From positions 2,636,501-2,700,500 of the forward strand of contig NZ_CP079095.1 of the NCBI RefSeq assembly GCF_019285515.1: 64,000 nt of DNA, read 5' to 3'. Of the stretch, positions 1 to 8,571 are shown piece by piece. Origin of the DNA: Methylococcus sp. Mc7. GTDB taxonomy: Bacteria; Pseudomonadota; Gammaproteobacteria; Methylococcales; Methylococcaceae. The translations under genes were made by a program, and so were the position numbers. The first letter of the stretch is position 1. Each line of letters opens with the position of its first letter. The notes under the pieces are model-generated. The model searched no databases, was not told the origin of the DNA, and saw nothing but the letters and a program-made list of their open reading frames with translations.

Positions 1-3000
1 CTGATCGGCGGCAATAGCGCGGAAGCGGCACGTCTGGCCGAATACTGGGGCGGGATATTCCGGGACCGCTTCTACCTCGAACTGTGCCGGACGGGGCGCG
101 CCAACGAGGAGCGCTACATCGATGCGGCGGTGGGGCTGGCCGCCCGCTTCGACTTGCCGGTGGTGGCCACCAACGACGTCCGCTTCCTAGCATCGAAGGA
201 GTTCGAGGCCCACGAGGCGCGGGTCTGCATCCACCAGGGCAGGGTGCTGGACGACCCGCGCCGTCCCCGCGAATACAGCGAGCAGCAGTATCTGCGCAGC
301 GAGGAGGAGATGCTGGCGCTGTTCGCCGATTTGCCGGAGGCGCTGGAGAACAGCGTGGAGATCGCGCGCCGCTGCAACATCGGCCTGACGCTGGGCAAGA
401 ACTTCCTGCCGGATTTCCCGGTGCCGGCGGGCATGACGCCGGACGATTTTTTCTCGGAGCAGTCGCGAGAAGGGCTGAAGGAACGTCTGGCCGTGCGACC
501 GCCTTCCGGACCGGGAACTTTGGAAGAACGGACGAAACGCTACTCGGACCGGCTCGAACTGGAGCTGTCGGTGATCCGCGAGATGGGCTTCCCCGGCTAC
601 TTCCTGATCGTCGCCGACTTCATCCAGTGGGCCAAGAGCCAGGGCATTCCGGTGGGGCCGGGGCGCGGCTCCGGCGCCGGCTCGCTGGTGGCCTATGCGC
701 TCAAGATCACCGACCTCGACCCGATCGAATTCGAGCTGCTGTTCGAGCGCTTCCTCAATCCCGAGCGCGTCTCCATGCCCGACTTCGACGTCGATTTCTG
801 CATGGAGCGGCGCGACGAGGTGATCGACTACGTCGCCCGCAAGTACGGCCGCGACAAGGTGTCCCAGATCATCACCTACGGCAGCATGGCGGCCAAGGCT
901 GTGGTGCGCGACGTCGGCCGGGTGCTGGGCCACCCGTACGGCTTCGTCGACCGTATCGCCAAGCTGATCCCGTTCGAGCTCGGCATCACCCTGAGCAAGG
1001 CGCTGGAGGACAGCGAAGACCTGCGCAAGCTCTACGAGGAGGACGAGGAGGTCAAGGCCCTGCTCGATTTGGCCCAGTCGCTCGAAGGCATCACCCGCAA
1101 TCCGGGCAAGCATGCGGGCGGCGTGGTGATCGCGCCCTCGCGCCTGGTCGATTTCAGCCCGCTGTATTGCGAGCCGGGCGGCGGCAACCTGGTGACCCAG
1201 TTCGACAAGGACGACGTCGAAGCGGTCGGCCTGGTCAAGTTCGACTTCCTGGGGCTGAGGACGCTGACCATCATCGATTGGGCGCTGGCCGACATCAACG
1301 GAAAGCGCCAGGCTGCGGGGGAGGAGCCGGTCGACATCAACCGGATTCCCCTGGACGATCCCAAGGCCTACGAGCTGCTGGGGAAGTGCGCGACCACCGC
1401 CGTGTTCCAGCTCGAATCGCGCGGGATGAAGGACTTGATCAAGCGGCTCAAGCCGGACTGTTTCGAGGACATCATCGCCCTGGTCGCGCTGTTCCGCCCC
1501 GGCCCTTTGCAATCGGGCATGGTGGACGACTACATCAACGTCAAGCACGGCCGGACCAAGGCGGAATATCCCCATCCGGTCCTGGAGCCGATCCTGAAAC
1601 CCACCAACGGCGTCATCCTGTACCAGGAGCAGGTGATGCAGATCGCCCGCGACATGGCCGGCTATACCCTGGGCGGCGCCGACCTGCTGCGGCGCGCCAT
1701 GGGCAAGAAGAAGCCGGAGGAGATGGCGAAGCAGCGGGAAATCTTCGTCGCCGGCGCCACCGGACAAGGCATAGACCCGGGCATCTCCTCCTACATCTTC
1801 GATTTGATGGAGAAGTTTGCCGGCTACGGCTTCAACAAATCGCATTCCGCCGCCTATGCCCTGGTGTCGTACCAGACCGCCTGGCTCAAGGCGCACTATC
1901 CGGCCGAGTTCATGGCGGCCGTGCTTTCAGCCGACATGGACAACACCGACAAGGTCGTCGTGCTGATCGACGAATGCCGCGGGATGAAGCTGTCCATCCT
2001 GCCCCCCAACGTCAATCTCTCGGAGTACCGGTTCACCGTCCAGGGCCGGCGGGAAATCCTCTACGGCCTGGGTGCGGTCAAGGGCGTGGGCCAGACCGCG
2101 ATCGAAGACATCCTGCAGGAGCGGAAGAGCAACGGGCCGTTCGCCGACCTGCTCGACCTGTGCCGGCGCATCGACCTCCGAAAGGCCAATCGGCGGGTGC
2201 TGGAGGCGATGATCCGGGCCGGCGTGCTCGATTGTTTCGACCGGAACCGGGCCGCCCTGTTCGCCGCTTTGCCGGATGCGCTGAAGGCGGCGGAGCAGCA
2301 CGGCGCCATGAGCGCCGCCGGCCAGGACGATTTGTTCGGAGGTTTCTCGGCGGAAAGCCCCTTGGCCGCGTGCGCAAGCCTCGTTTCGGCGGAGGTCGAA
2401 CCCTGGACCGAAGCGGAGCGGCTGGCCCAGGAAAAAGCCACGCTGGGGCTGTATCTCACCGGCCATCCGATCACGCCGCACGAACGCGAACTCGAGCAGA
2501 TCGTCACGACCCGGCTCGGACCGCTCATGGGAGAGGGCGAGGGCAGCCGGGGTGAGACGCGGGTGGTGGTGGCGGGCCTCATCGTCGACATCCGCACCCG
2601 GCTCACGCGCAGCGGTCAGAAAATGGGTTTCATTTCGCTGGACGATCGCACCGGGCGCATGGAGCTTGCCGTCTATACGGAAACCTTCCAGCGCGACGGC
2701 CACCATCTTGCCAAGGACGGCCTCATCGTTGCCGAAGGTACCTTGGGATACGACGAATATGCCGGCCAGACCCGCATCACCGCCGAAAGGATTTTCAGCA
2801 TCGAGGAGGCGAGGGCGCATTTCGCCCGCTGTCTCCGGATCGAATGGCCCGCTGCGGCGGCAGCCGATAGTGTTCCTCCGTCATTCCTGGACGAATTCAA
2901 GACCCTGCTCGACCAGTTCGCAGGGGGCGCCTGTCCCGTCCACGTCGCTTACCGCGGACGAGGTGCGCAGACCCTGCTTCGTCTCGGTGAGCGCTGGCGG

Positions 3001-3078
3001 GTTCATCCCAGGGACGAGCTGCTGGGGCGCCTGCGGAAATGCATCGGCAGCTCTCGGGTCGACGTGGTGTACCGGTAG
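1..3078 (+). CDS. dnaE: DNA polymerase III subunit alpha, 5'-truncated by the window edge
   Basis: This is the catalytic subunit of the replicative polymerase (C-family polymerase). The frame is open from base 1, so the start and most of the PHP domain lie outside the window; 1025 codons remain of a protein usually near 1160 residues. The end of the PHP domain (LPVVATNDVRF) is followed by the palm. The two catalytic aspartates are in PDFDVDF, near base 780, and the third is in VKFDFLGLRTLT, near base 1240. The finger region, tandem HhH and the OB-fold near base 2560 follow in the normal order. The protein stops with TAG at 3076-3078. No frameshift is seen. Identification is secure from these motifs. 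Confidence 0.98.
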   Translation: MIGGNSAEAARLAEYWGGIFRDRFYLELCRTGRANEERYIDAAVGLAARFDLPVVATNDVRFLASKEFEAHEARVCIHQGRVLDDPRRPREYSEQQYLRSEEEMLALFADLPEALENSVEIARRCNIGLTLGKNFLPDFPVPAGMTPDDFFSEQSREGLKERLAVRPPSGPGTLEERTKRYSDRLELELSVIREMGFPGYFLIVADFIQWAKSQGIPVGPGRGSGAGSLVAYALKITDLDPIEFELLFERFLNPERVSMPDFDVDFCMERRDEVIDYVARKYGRDKVSQIITYGSMAAKAVVRDVGRVLGHPYGFVDRIAKLIPFELGITLSKALEDSEDLRKLYEEDEEVKALLDLAQSLEGITRNPGKHAGGVVIAPSRLVDFSPLYCEPGGGNLVTQFDKDDVEAVGLVKFDFLGLRTLTIIDWALADINGKRQAAGEEPVDINRIPLDDPKAYELLGKCATTAVFQLESRGMKDLIKRLKPDCFEDIIALVALFRPGPLQSGMVDDYINVKHGRTKAEYPHPVLEPILKPTNGVILYQEQVMQIARDMAGYTLGGADLLRRAMGKKKPEEMAKQREIFVAGATGQGIDPGISSYIFDLMEKFAGYGFNKSHSAAYALVSYQTAWLKAHYPAEFMAAVLSADMDNTDKVVVLIDECRGMKLSILPPNVNLSEYRFTVQGRREILYGLGAVKGVGQTAIEDILQERKSNGPFADLLDLCRRIDLRKANRRVLEAMIRAGVLDCFDRNRAALFAALPDALKAAEQHGAMSAAGQDDLFGGFSAESPLAACASLVSAEVEPWTEAERLAQEKATLGLYLTGHPITPHERELEQIVTTRLGPLMGEGEGSRGETRVVVAGLIVDIRTRLTRSGQKMGFISLDDRTGRMELAVYTETFQRDGHHLAKDGLIVAEGTLGYDEYAGQTRITAERIFSIEEARAHFARCLRIEWPAAAAADSVPPSFLDEFKTLLDQFAGGACPVHVAYRGRGAQTLLRLGERWRVHPRDELLGRLRKCIGSSRVDVVYR

Positions 3079-3211
3079 TGTGGCGAGGGGACAATTACCT
3101 GGCGTCGGACTGTGGAATCGCGTTCATCGATGCCGATGCGAAGTTCAACGCCTTGAATTATAAGAGTAAAATTTTATAGTAAAGAGGTTGTTTCAAATTT
3201 GTAAAAAAACC

Positions 3212-3239
3212 TGGACACCGGGAACTTTTCCGCTATACT
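3212..3239 (+). promoter_or_regulatory. Sigma70-like promoter of a candidate small RNA
   Basis: A -35-like TGGACA at 3212-3217 and a -10 TATACT at 3234-3239 are separated by 16 bp, in an AT-rich stretch after dnaE. No coding gene follows for 500 bp on this strand, so the promoter more likely drives the noncoding transcript that ends at the terminator near 3400-3427. Confidence 0.5.
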
Positions 3240-3245
3240 TTGCCC

Positions 3246-3430
3246 AGCCGTCAGGGATGGGGCCTCAGAGAGAGTCGTCAATGAGGAGGAGAGCCCTTCG
3301 GGGCAGTTGATAATTACAACAATAACGCAACTACCGATGCGCTTCGCAGGTAAACTCGGCGATAGCGTTGAAACAACAACAACAATAACAAAAAACGCTA
3401 AAAAGCCCGCCCCTGGCGGGCTTTCTTATG
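3246..3430 (+). ncRNA. Candidate trans-acting small RNA, about 185 nt
   Basis: Transcription from the promoter at 3212-3239 would start near 3246. A rho-independent terminator closes the unit: stem AGCCCGCC / GGCGGGCT with a three-base loop, then TTTCTT, at about 3405-3427. Between them lie two A/C-rich unstructured tracts built of AAC and AAT triplets (for example ACAACAATAAC near 3315 and AACAACAACAATAAC near 3373), the kind of ARN-repeat sequence bound by Hfq. GGA-containing purine tracts lie near 3260-3290. I do not recognise a known family; 6S RNA and tmRNA were considered and do not fit. Very short ORFs inside it may be chance. Confidence 0.45.
3403..3427 (+). terminator. Rho-independent terminator
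   Basis: The stem AGCCCGCC / GGCGGGCT around a CCT loop is preceded by an A-run and followed by TTTCTT. It ends the candidate sRNA unit. Because of the A-run it could also act weakly on the other strand. Confidence 0.65.
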
Positions 3431-3750
3431 TCCGCCAGGGAGGGGGATAAGGCGACCTCAAAAGACGCCCAGGAGGAGGAGAACAAAAACCGAGCAACAA
3501 CCATCACTGGTTAAGCCGCACCGTTCCGTTGAGGTTGAATAAATTATACCGAATCCAATCCGTTTTAGTATCAGAGTTTCTTATGACGTCCATGCTTGAC
3601 GTTTATTCTCGGTAAACAAAACGGCATTCACTGGTTGTTCTGTATCACAGGCAGTACAAACCGCCCCCCTCGGCGTCATCTGGCGGATTCGAGATCAAGA
3701 GCCGCCTCCTTAGCGAAATCCGTCCGAAGGCCCAACGGCGGATTTTCGGT
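3431..3750. other. Gene-free stretch downstream of the sRNA terminator
   Basis: No credible coding frame is seen. Purine-rich motifs near 3435-3485 (CAGGGAGGGGGATAAGG and CAGGAGGAGGAGAACA) resemble the start of the candidate sRNA upstream, so this could be a second, degenerate copy or a leader. The short ORFs here lack start signals. Confidence 0.3.
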
Positions 3751-5574
3751 CTATCCCATGCCATCCATGTCGACGGCCTCGTCGGACAGTCTGGCCGTTT
3801 GGAGAAAGCCGTCGCGCCTGGCCCGGACACCTTGTTTGAATTTGTCCGGCATGCGTTCCACGCTTTCGTCGGCGATGGCTTCCAGAAGGTCCATTTCGGC
3901 CATGCCCTCGCGGTGGGCCGCCAGGTAGAGCTTCTTCAGGCCGCCGTCGCCAAACTGGTTGGCGACGTCCAGCATGAAGGCGATGCCGCGTTCCGTGCGG
4001 AGGTTCCGTGCGTAGCCCTGCATCTTCTTGAGAGACTGGCGGAACGCGTTGGCGGCGGTTTGGACCTGGGCCAGTTGGAAGGGCAGGTGAAGAGTGGCCT
4101 TTTCGAAGCGTCCGGTCCAGGGAGAGCGAATGAGATCGAATGCCGGGTCGAGCGTGAGCCCGGTTCGGGCGTCGACACCGCCGTTGGCCCTGCTGGTATA
4201 GGCGATGAGACCGTCGGCCAGGCGGGCGTTACCGTCGCCGAAGATTTCGATGTACCGTTCCCGGTCGGCGGCCGAAAACGCCCGCAGCAATTCCGGCAGG
4301 CGGCCCGGACGCTGGGCCCATTGGATGATGCCGTAGGACAGTCCTGCGGCGTCGGTGTTGAGATTGAGCGCGCCGAATTTTCCGACGCCTTCCATCTGCG
4401 CGACGATGCTCAGAATCTTGTGCAGACCTCGATAAGGCAAGCCCAGAACCAGGCTGAGGTAGACCTGGGAAATCCGGGGTTTGCTGGCGGGCGTTCTTGC
4501 CAGAGCCCGCAGGGTTGCGGCATCGACTTCGCCCGAAGCGGGAAGCCCACGATTGGACTGGAAGTTTTGCACCGCCGTAGCGGTCTTGCTGCCGAACCGC
4601 CCGTAGGCGGCGGAGAGGAGGCCGGGCAGGCCGGTATGGCCGTGGCCCGACAGCAGGTCCTGGATGGCGCCGACGGCATCGCCCGCCGGCTCGTGACTGT
4701 CGATGGCAGCGCTGCTCTGCCCACGGAACAGGGCGTCGATCCGGGGAATCCCGCACTCGATGCCGGTTTCCGGGGGCGGGACCGGCGGTGCGGCTGGCGT
4801 CGGCAGCGGAGCCGGCGCCAGCGGCTGCGGAGTGTCGGTGGCGCCCGCCCACAGAAAGGCGTTTTCCGGCGTTTCGTACCAGACGGCGTTCCCTCTGATC
4901 CGCTCGCCGCGGTCGGTGAAGCCCGTGACCGCCACGTCCGTTCCTCGCGGCAGGGTGCGAAGGATGCGGGCGCGGGTGTTGGGTGCGCCTTCGCGGAGAT
5001 TTGCGGCACCGAGGAGCCGTACGAAGCGCTGTTCCAAACTTGCGGCGAGCGGACCCGAACCGGGCGTCGGCCGGGCCGGGGCGGGTTGGGAAGCGATCCG
5101 TTTCAGCAGCTCGGCGCGGTCGAATCCAGGGCCGGTGCAGTCGCGCGAAGCCCGTATCTCGGCGTGCAGCACGACGTGCTCCGCGTCCGCCGGGAAGCCC
5201 CAGTACGCCGCTATCTCCCGTATCAGCTCCGCCGTGGCGCCGTACATTTCCTCGGACCAGTTTTCGCCCGGCCCGACGGCGGCGGCGACGCCTATCGTCA
5301 TCAGGTTGGGGTTGATGCCCCGGCGATAAAGCGCCCAGCTCGGGTTGACGACCAGGCCGGCGTGATAGGCCGTGTCCGCTTCGTCCACGTACTGGTGGAC
5401 CAGGCCGCCGGCAGCCACGACGTAGTGGCAGGATTCGCTGGATTTGGGGTTGGCGAACAAGGCGTCGGCGGCTTGCAGGCTTGGGTAGGCATGGATGACG
5501 ACGGCCTGAGGCTCATGGCCGCGCCGGCCTTGGGTGAAGTTGTCCGGCGGGCAGCCGATCCATTGTTTGAGCAT
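3751..5574 (-). CDS. N-acetylmuramoyl-L-alanine amidase with SH3, peptidoglycan-binding and C-terminal lysozyme-like domains
   Basis: A 607-residue cell-wall hydrolase. Residues about 20-150 form an Amidase_2 (PGRP-like) domain. Zinc-ligand and active-site elements are visible: H28 in AVVIHAY, the HAG after TAY, the His in VLHAEI and the Cys in DCTGPGFD. An SH3-like segment follows at about 175-250. A peptidoglycan_binding_1 repeat follows at about 290-365 (FGSKTATAVQNFQSNRGL). The last 230 residues (LSYGIIQWAQRPG and onward) resemble the chitosanase/lysozyme-like folds of phage endolysins; this last assignment is inference. There is no signal peptide, so export would be unusual or phage-like. 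It ends the minus-strand group that includes the decayed membrane gene upstream. The start at 5574 precedes the amidase fold directly. Confidence 0.85.
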   Translation of the reverse strand: MLKQWIGCPPDNFTQGRRGHEPQAVVIHAYPSLQAADALFANPKSSESCHYVVAAGGLVHQYVDEADTAYHAGLVVNPSWALYRRGINPNLMTIGVAAAVGPGENWSEEMYGATAELIREIAAYWGFPADAEHVVLHAEIRASRDCTGPGFDRAELLKRIASQPAPARPTPGSGPLAASLEQRFVRLLGAANLREGAPNTRARILRTLPRGTDVAVTGFTDRGERIRGNAVWYETPENAFLWAGATDTPQPLAPAPLPTPAAPPVPPPETGIECGIPRIDALFRGQSSAAIDSHEPAGDAVGAIQDLLSGHGHTGLPGLLSAAYGRFGSKTATAVQNFQSNRGLPASGEVDAATLRALARTPASKPRISQVYLSLVLGLPYRGLHKILSIVAQMEGVGKFGALNLNTDAAGLSYGIIQWAQRPGRLPELLRAFSAADRERYIEIFGDGNARLADGLIAYTSRANGGVDARTGLTLDPAFDLIRSPWTGRFEKATLHLPFQLAQVQTAANAFRQSLKKMQGYARNLRTERGIAFMLDVANQFGDGGLKKLYLAAHREGMAEMDLLEAIADESVERMPDKFKQGVRARRDGFLQTARLSDEAVDMDGMG

Positions 5575-5585
5575 GGCAGGCTCTC

Positions 5586-6850
5586 CTAGCCCAGTATGCC
5601 GCGTTCGCCGGCGAGTGGCGGTGCGGCCGGCGTACCGCCGGCGGTCTGGTCCGCAGACGTCTGGGGGCTCTGCCGTTCGCGCCGTTGCTCGTCATCCCTC
5701 ACCGCCAGGACGCCGCGAAGCTTGAGCAGGTTCTGCGCGCGGCGTACCAGAAAGGCGCGCCGAGGCTGAGGAGAAACACCGAGAGGATCATGCCGATGGG
5801 ATTGACCTCGCGCCATCGTCCAATCCATCCCTTGCTGCTGCCCAGAACGTTGATGAGGCCGAGGTCTTGCAGATATTCCAGGTCGGTTCTGACGCCGGCC
5901 GGACCGCCGGTGGTGAACTGGGCGGAAACTGGAGATTGCGGTGCCATCGTGCCTGCCACCGCAGTCGGAACAGAGGCGGGTTTGCCTTTGGGCTCCTCCG
6001 CCCGGCCCGGAATGGCCGCCGTGCCATCGGGGCCTTTCGTGTGCGGACTCGGGAGGGGAGTGGCATTGACGGACGGCGGAGCCGGAATCTTTGGCCTGGA
6101 GGCATCGCCCGCCTTTTCGGGTTTACCGGCGTCGCGCGGCCGTTGGTCCAACTCGAAGGCCTTTTGGACCAGGGCGTTTCTGAGTTCTTCGTCGACGGAC
6201 AGCCGGTTGATGATGTCGATGGTGTCAAGCTAAACCGTGGCGACCACGACGACCGAACAGGCCACCGTGATCAGCCGGGTGGTGGCGGTAAATCGTTCGG
6301 AAACCCGGTCGATGGTCTGGTCGAACCAGCCGTTGATCTTGGCCACCAGGCGGCTGTTGGCCTCCTGCAACAGCGCCACGTTGTGGCGGACATTGGTCGC
6401 GAGTTCCGGATGGCTCAATTCGAGCTGCAAGGCATAGGCCCGGACGTTTTCGAGCGTGGCTGCCGGGTCCTCGATGCCGTTCTTTTCCAGCATATTGGCG
6501 AGAATTTGCCTGGCGGAGTCGGACAAGCGGTTCTTGCTGTCTCTCGGCGTCTGGCCGCTGGCGATGTCCAGCAGCAGCTTGGTGAATTCCTCGCGGTGTA
6601 TCGTGGCGCCGAGCCGCTGTCCCACATGGCTGATCATGGGGTGGGTCAGCACGGCGCGGGATACCTGCTCCGCCATCTCGCGGCTCAGGCTGGGATCGAT
6701 CTGCCGCAGCAGATCGCCCAGCCCGCGTGAGAGATGTTTTCCCCGCGTATTCGCCAAATCGGTGATGAGCTGCGTCAGTACGGTTACCGCCATGCTGGCG
6801 ATGAGCATGACGACGGAAACCCCCAGCAGGATGTCGATGGTTTTCAGCAT
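5586..6850 (-). pseudogene. Membrane protein gene broken by an amber codon and a frameshift
   Basis: The original protein, about 420 residues, can be read as one. It starts MLKTIDILLG at 6850 with an N-terminal membrane segment and runs to a second hydrophobic stretch (ITVACSVVVVATV). An in-frame TAG at 6232-6230 interrupts it; it continues in the same frame (LDTIDIINRLSVDEEL). A Pro-rich linker and a third membrane segment (LSVFLLSLGAPFWY) follow. Just after that, near 5740, one base is missing. The natural C-terminus (QNLLKLRGVLAVRDDEQRRE) continues in the next frame to a stop at 5586. Two independent lesions make it a pseudogene. Function is unknown; it sits between the amidase and another small membrane protein, probably a former operon. 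Confidence 0.8.
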
Positions 6851-7043
6851 TGCCGAATCCTCCGATTGGCGGAAAATGCCAGGCCGGGCTTTGCGGCCCG
6901 GCGGAAAAATCCGAATCTTCCCTGTTCGATGAACCGCTTGCCGAATGGGCGCCATCGCAGTTTAGCCGGAAATGTGTCCCTGGCGATATTCGCGATTCGT
7001 CTCCGCCCGTTGAAACCGCCGCAATGAGGACATCGGTGTTCTG
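6851..7043. other. Short intergenic gap
   Basis: About 190 bp between two minus-strand membrane genes. I see no clear promoter or terminator. The frame of the downstream pseudogene is open through here only by chance. Confidence 0.3.
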
Positions 7044-7520
7044 CTAGTCTTCCAGTACCTTCCGAATGCAGCGCTTCATGGTTTCCTTCAAGGCAAGCGC
7101 CGCGCGGTAGAGCTGCGATTCCTGCACCAGTGCGTGCGCCCAGTGCACCAGTCGCATGATCCATTCGTAAAGCCGGGCGAACCAGGCGAACGACATCAGG
7201 GCCGGCCGCGTCAGCCTGAAGACCCGGGCGACCAGCAGCGTGCCGAGCAGCTTGGCGGCGATTTCCAGCAGGATACCGGCGGTCATCGCGCCGTGAACCA
7301 TCAGCATCACCGCGCCGACGTTGAGCGGCGCGACGGCCACCAGCGGGATGGCGAAGGCTGTCAGCGCCAGCTTCGGGGAAGCCTGTGAAAGCCAGGCATC
7401 GAAGCGTTCCAGATGCAGAAGGCGGGAGAGCCGTTGGCCGAGAACGGTCAGGATGTCCCAGAGCCATTCTTCGAACAGGACCAGAACGGCGAGGACGGAC
7501 AGAAGGAGCTGTTTCAGCAC
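7044..7520 (-). CDS. Small inner-membrane protein of unknown function
   Basis: 158 residues from a GTG at 7520 (VLKQLLLSVLAVLVLFEEW). A longer frame exists upstream, but its Arg/Pro/Ser-rich composition is typical of read-through noncoding sequence, so the GTG at the first membrane segment was chosen. Three hydrophobic segments are visible at about residues 3-22, 47-75 and 80-100, followed by an amphipathic Arg-rich tail (WIMRLVHWAHAL). The pattern resembles bacterial proteins often described only as transmembrane. It lies between the DUF1269 gene and the broken membrane gene, all on the minus strand. Confidence 0.6.
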   Translation of the reverse strand: MLKQLLLSVLAVLVLFEEWLWDILTVLGQRLSRLLHLERFDAWLSQASPKLALTAFAIPLVAVAPLNVGAVMLMVHGAMTAGILLEIAAKLLGTLLVARVFRLTRPALMSFAWFARLYEWIMRLVHWAHALVQESQLYRAALALKETMKRCIRKVLED

Positions 7521-7599
7521 GGCGGGTCGAAAATCGCGGGATGAACAGGACAGATGCGGGCGACGGGCGGTTCCGCGGCTGCGGCCGCCCGCCGTCGGC

Positions 7600-8109
7600 T
7601 CAGGCGGACAGGTTGGCCGAGCGGTGCTCGGCGAGGAGTTTTTGCAGTGCTTCCTCGCTTTCCTTCGGCAGGCTGGTATAGAGAATCTCGCCACCGAACC
7701 GGGCCAGCTCGGGCTCGACCTTGTCCCGCGTGATGTTGCGCAGCGCCATGAAGATGGCGGAGGTGCCGGGCCGCATCTTTTCGCTGACGTTCTTGATGAA
7801 GCCGTCGTCGATCCCGTAATCGCTCAACGAACCGCCGATCGCGCCCGCCGCGGCCCCTACCGCCATGCCCGCCAGCGGTGACAGGAAGATGAGTCCGATC
7901 AGCGCGCCCCAAAGCGCGCCGGAAGTGGCGCCGATGGTGGTGAGGTCCACCGCCTGATGGAGTTTGATCTTGCCCGATTCCTTGTCGCGTACCACGACGC
8001 ATGCGTCTTCCAGGTCGACCAGGTAGCCGCGCTGCAGGCGCTTGAGCGTGGCCATGACTTCGGCGGCGCGGAATTCGTCGGGGTAGACGATCGAGATCAG
8101 TTCTGCCAT
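7600..8109 (-). CDS. DUF1269 domain protein
   Basis: 169 residues. The N-terminus MAELISIVYPDEFRA, the segment LEDACVVVRDKESGKIKLHQ and the central glycine-rich hairpin LIFLSPLAGMAVGAAAGAIGG are characteristic of the DUF1269 membrane-associated family, whose biochemical role is not established. The glycine-rich hydrophobic hairpin is expected to sit in the membrane, with both ends soluble. The ATG at 8109 is used. It is one of several small minus-strand envelope genes here. No clear regulatory site was found in the 86 bp before it. Confidence 0.85.
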   Translation of the reverse strand: MAELISIVYPDEFRAAEVMATLKRLQRGYLVDLEDACVVVRDKESGKIKLHQAVDLTTIGATSGALWGALIGLIFLSPLAGMAVGAAAGAIGGSLSDYGIDDGFIKNVSEKMRPGTSAIFMALRNITRDKVEPELARFGGEILYTSLPKESEEALQKLLAEHRSANLSA

Positions 8110-8195
8110 TCGTGGACTCCTTGGTGAATGATGGTCGTAGGGATCGAGCGCGGCCTGGGGGCCGTGCCGCCGCTATGGTAGCCCGATCGGCGTCG

Positions 8196-8570
8196 TCAGC
8201 GTATTGCGGAAACGAGAAAGATTCCGAAGGCGAGGGCGATGAGCCCCCAGAGGCGGATGGCGGTTTCCGGCTGCTGGGCCCACCATTCGATGATCGTCGC
8301 GAGCCGGACGTGGCCGAGGAGGGCGACGATCGCGGCACCGGCCAGGGACAGATAGCCGAGCGCGGTGAGCGTTCGAGGGTAGGCCGAATCGGCGGCGGCC
8401 AGGAGCAGGGCGATGCCGAGCGCCAGGCGCAGCGCGGCGGCATAATGCACGCCTTTCGGCGTGGCCCAGAAGTTCCGGGCGAGCCCGACGAAATCCGCCG
8501 GCCTGATAAGCCCGAAAGCCCCGAATGAGGCGATGAGCATGCCGAACATCGCAACGACCAGGCGCATCAT
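8196..8570 (-). CDS. Small four-helix membrane protein
   Basis: 124 residues with four hydrophobic segments (MRLVVAMFGMLIASFGAFG, ALRLALGIALLLAA, SLAGAAIVALLGH, LIALAFGIFLV). The layout resembles DUF4345-like or DoxX-like small membrane proteins, but I cannot assign it to a family with confidence. Its start (ATG at 8570) lies 1 bp beyond the stop of the RNase T2 gene (8572-8574), so the two are probably co-transcribed and translationally coupled. Confidence 0.7.
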   Translation of the reverse strand: MMRLVVAMFGMLIASFGAFGLIRPADFVGLARNFWATPKGVHYAAALRLALGIALLLAAADSAYPRTLTALGYLSLAGAAIVALLGHVRLATIIEWWAQQPETAIRLWGLIALAFGIFLVSAIR

Positions 8571-8571
8571 G

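Noticed and set aside
84-2555. 823-codon frame overlapping dnaE
   Set aside because: Same strand, other frame, Arg/Gly/Pro-rich and without motifs; a shadow of dnaE.
3246-3430. 6S RNA or tmRNA at the candidate sRNA site
   Set aside because: Length fits 6S RNA, but the long closing stems and central bubble are not seen; no alanine tRNA-like acceptor or tag reading frame for tmRNA.
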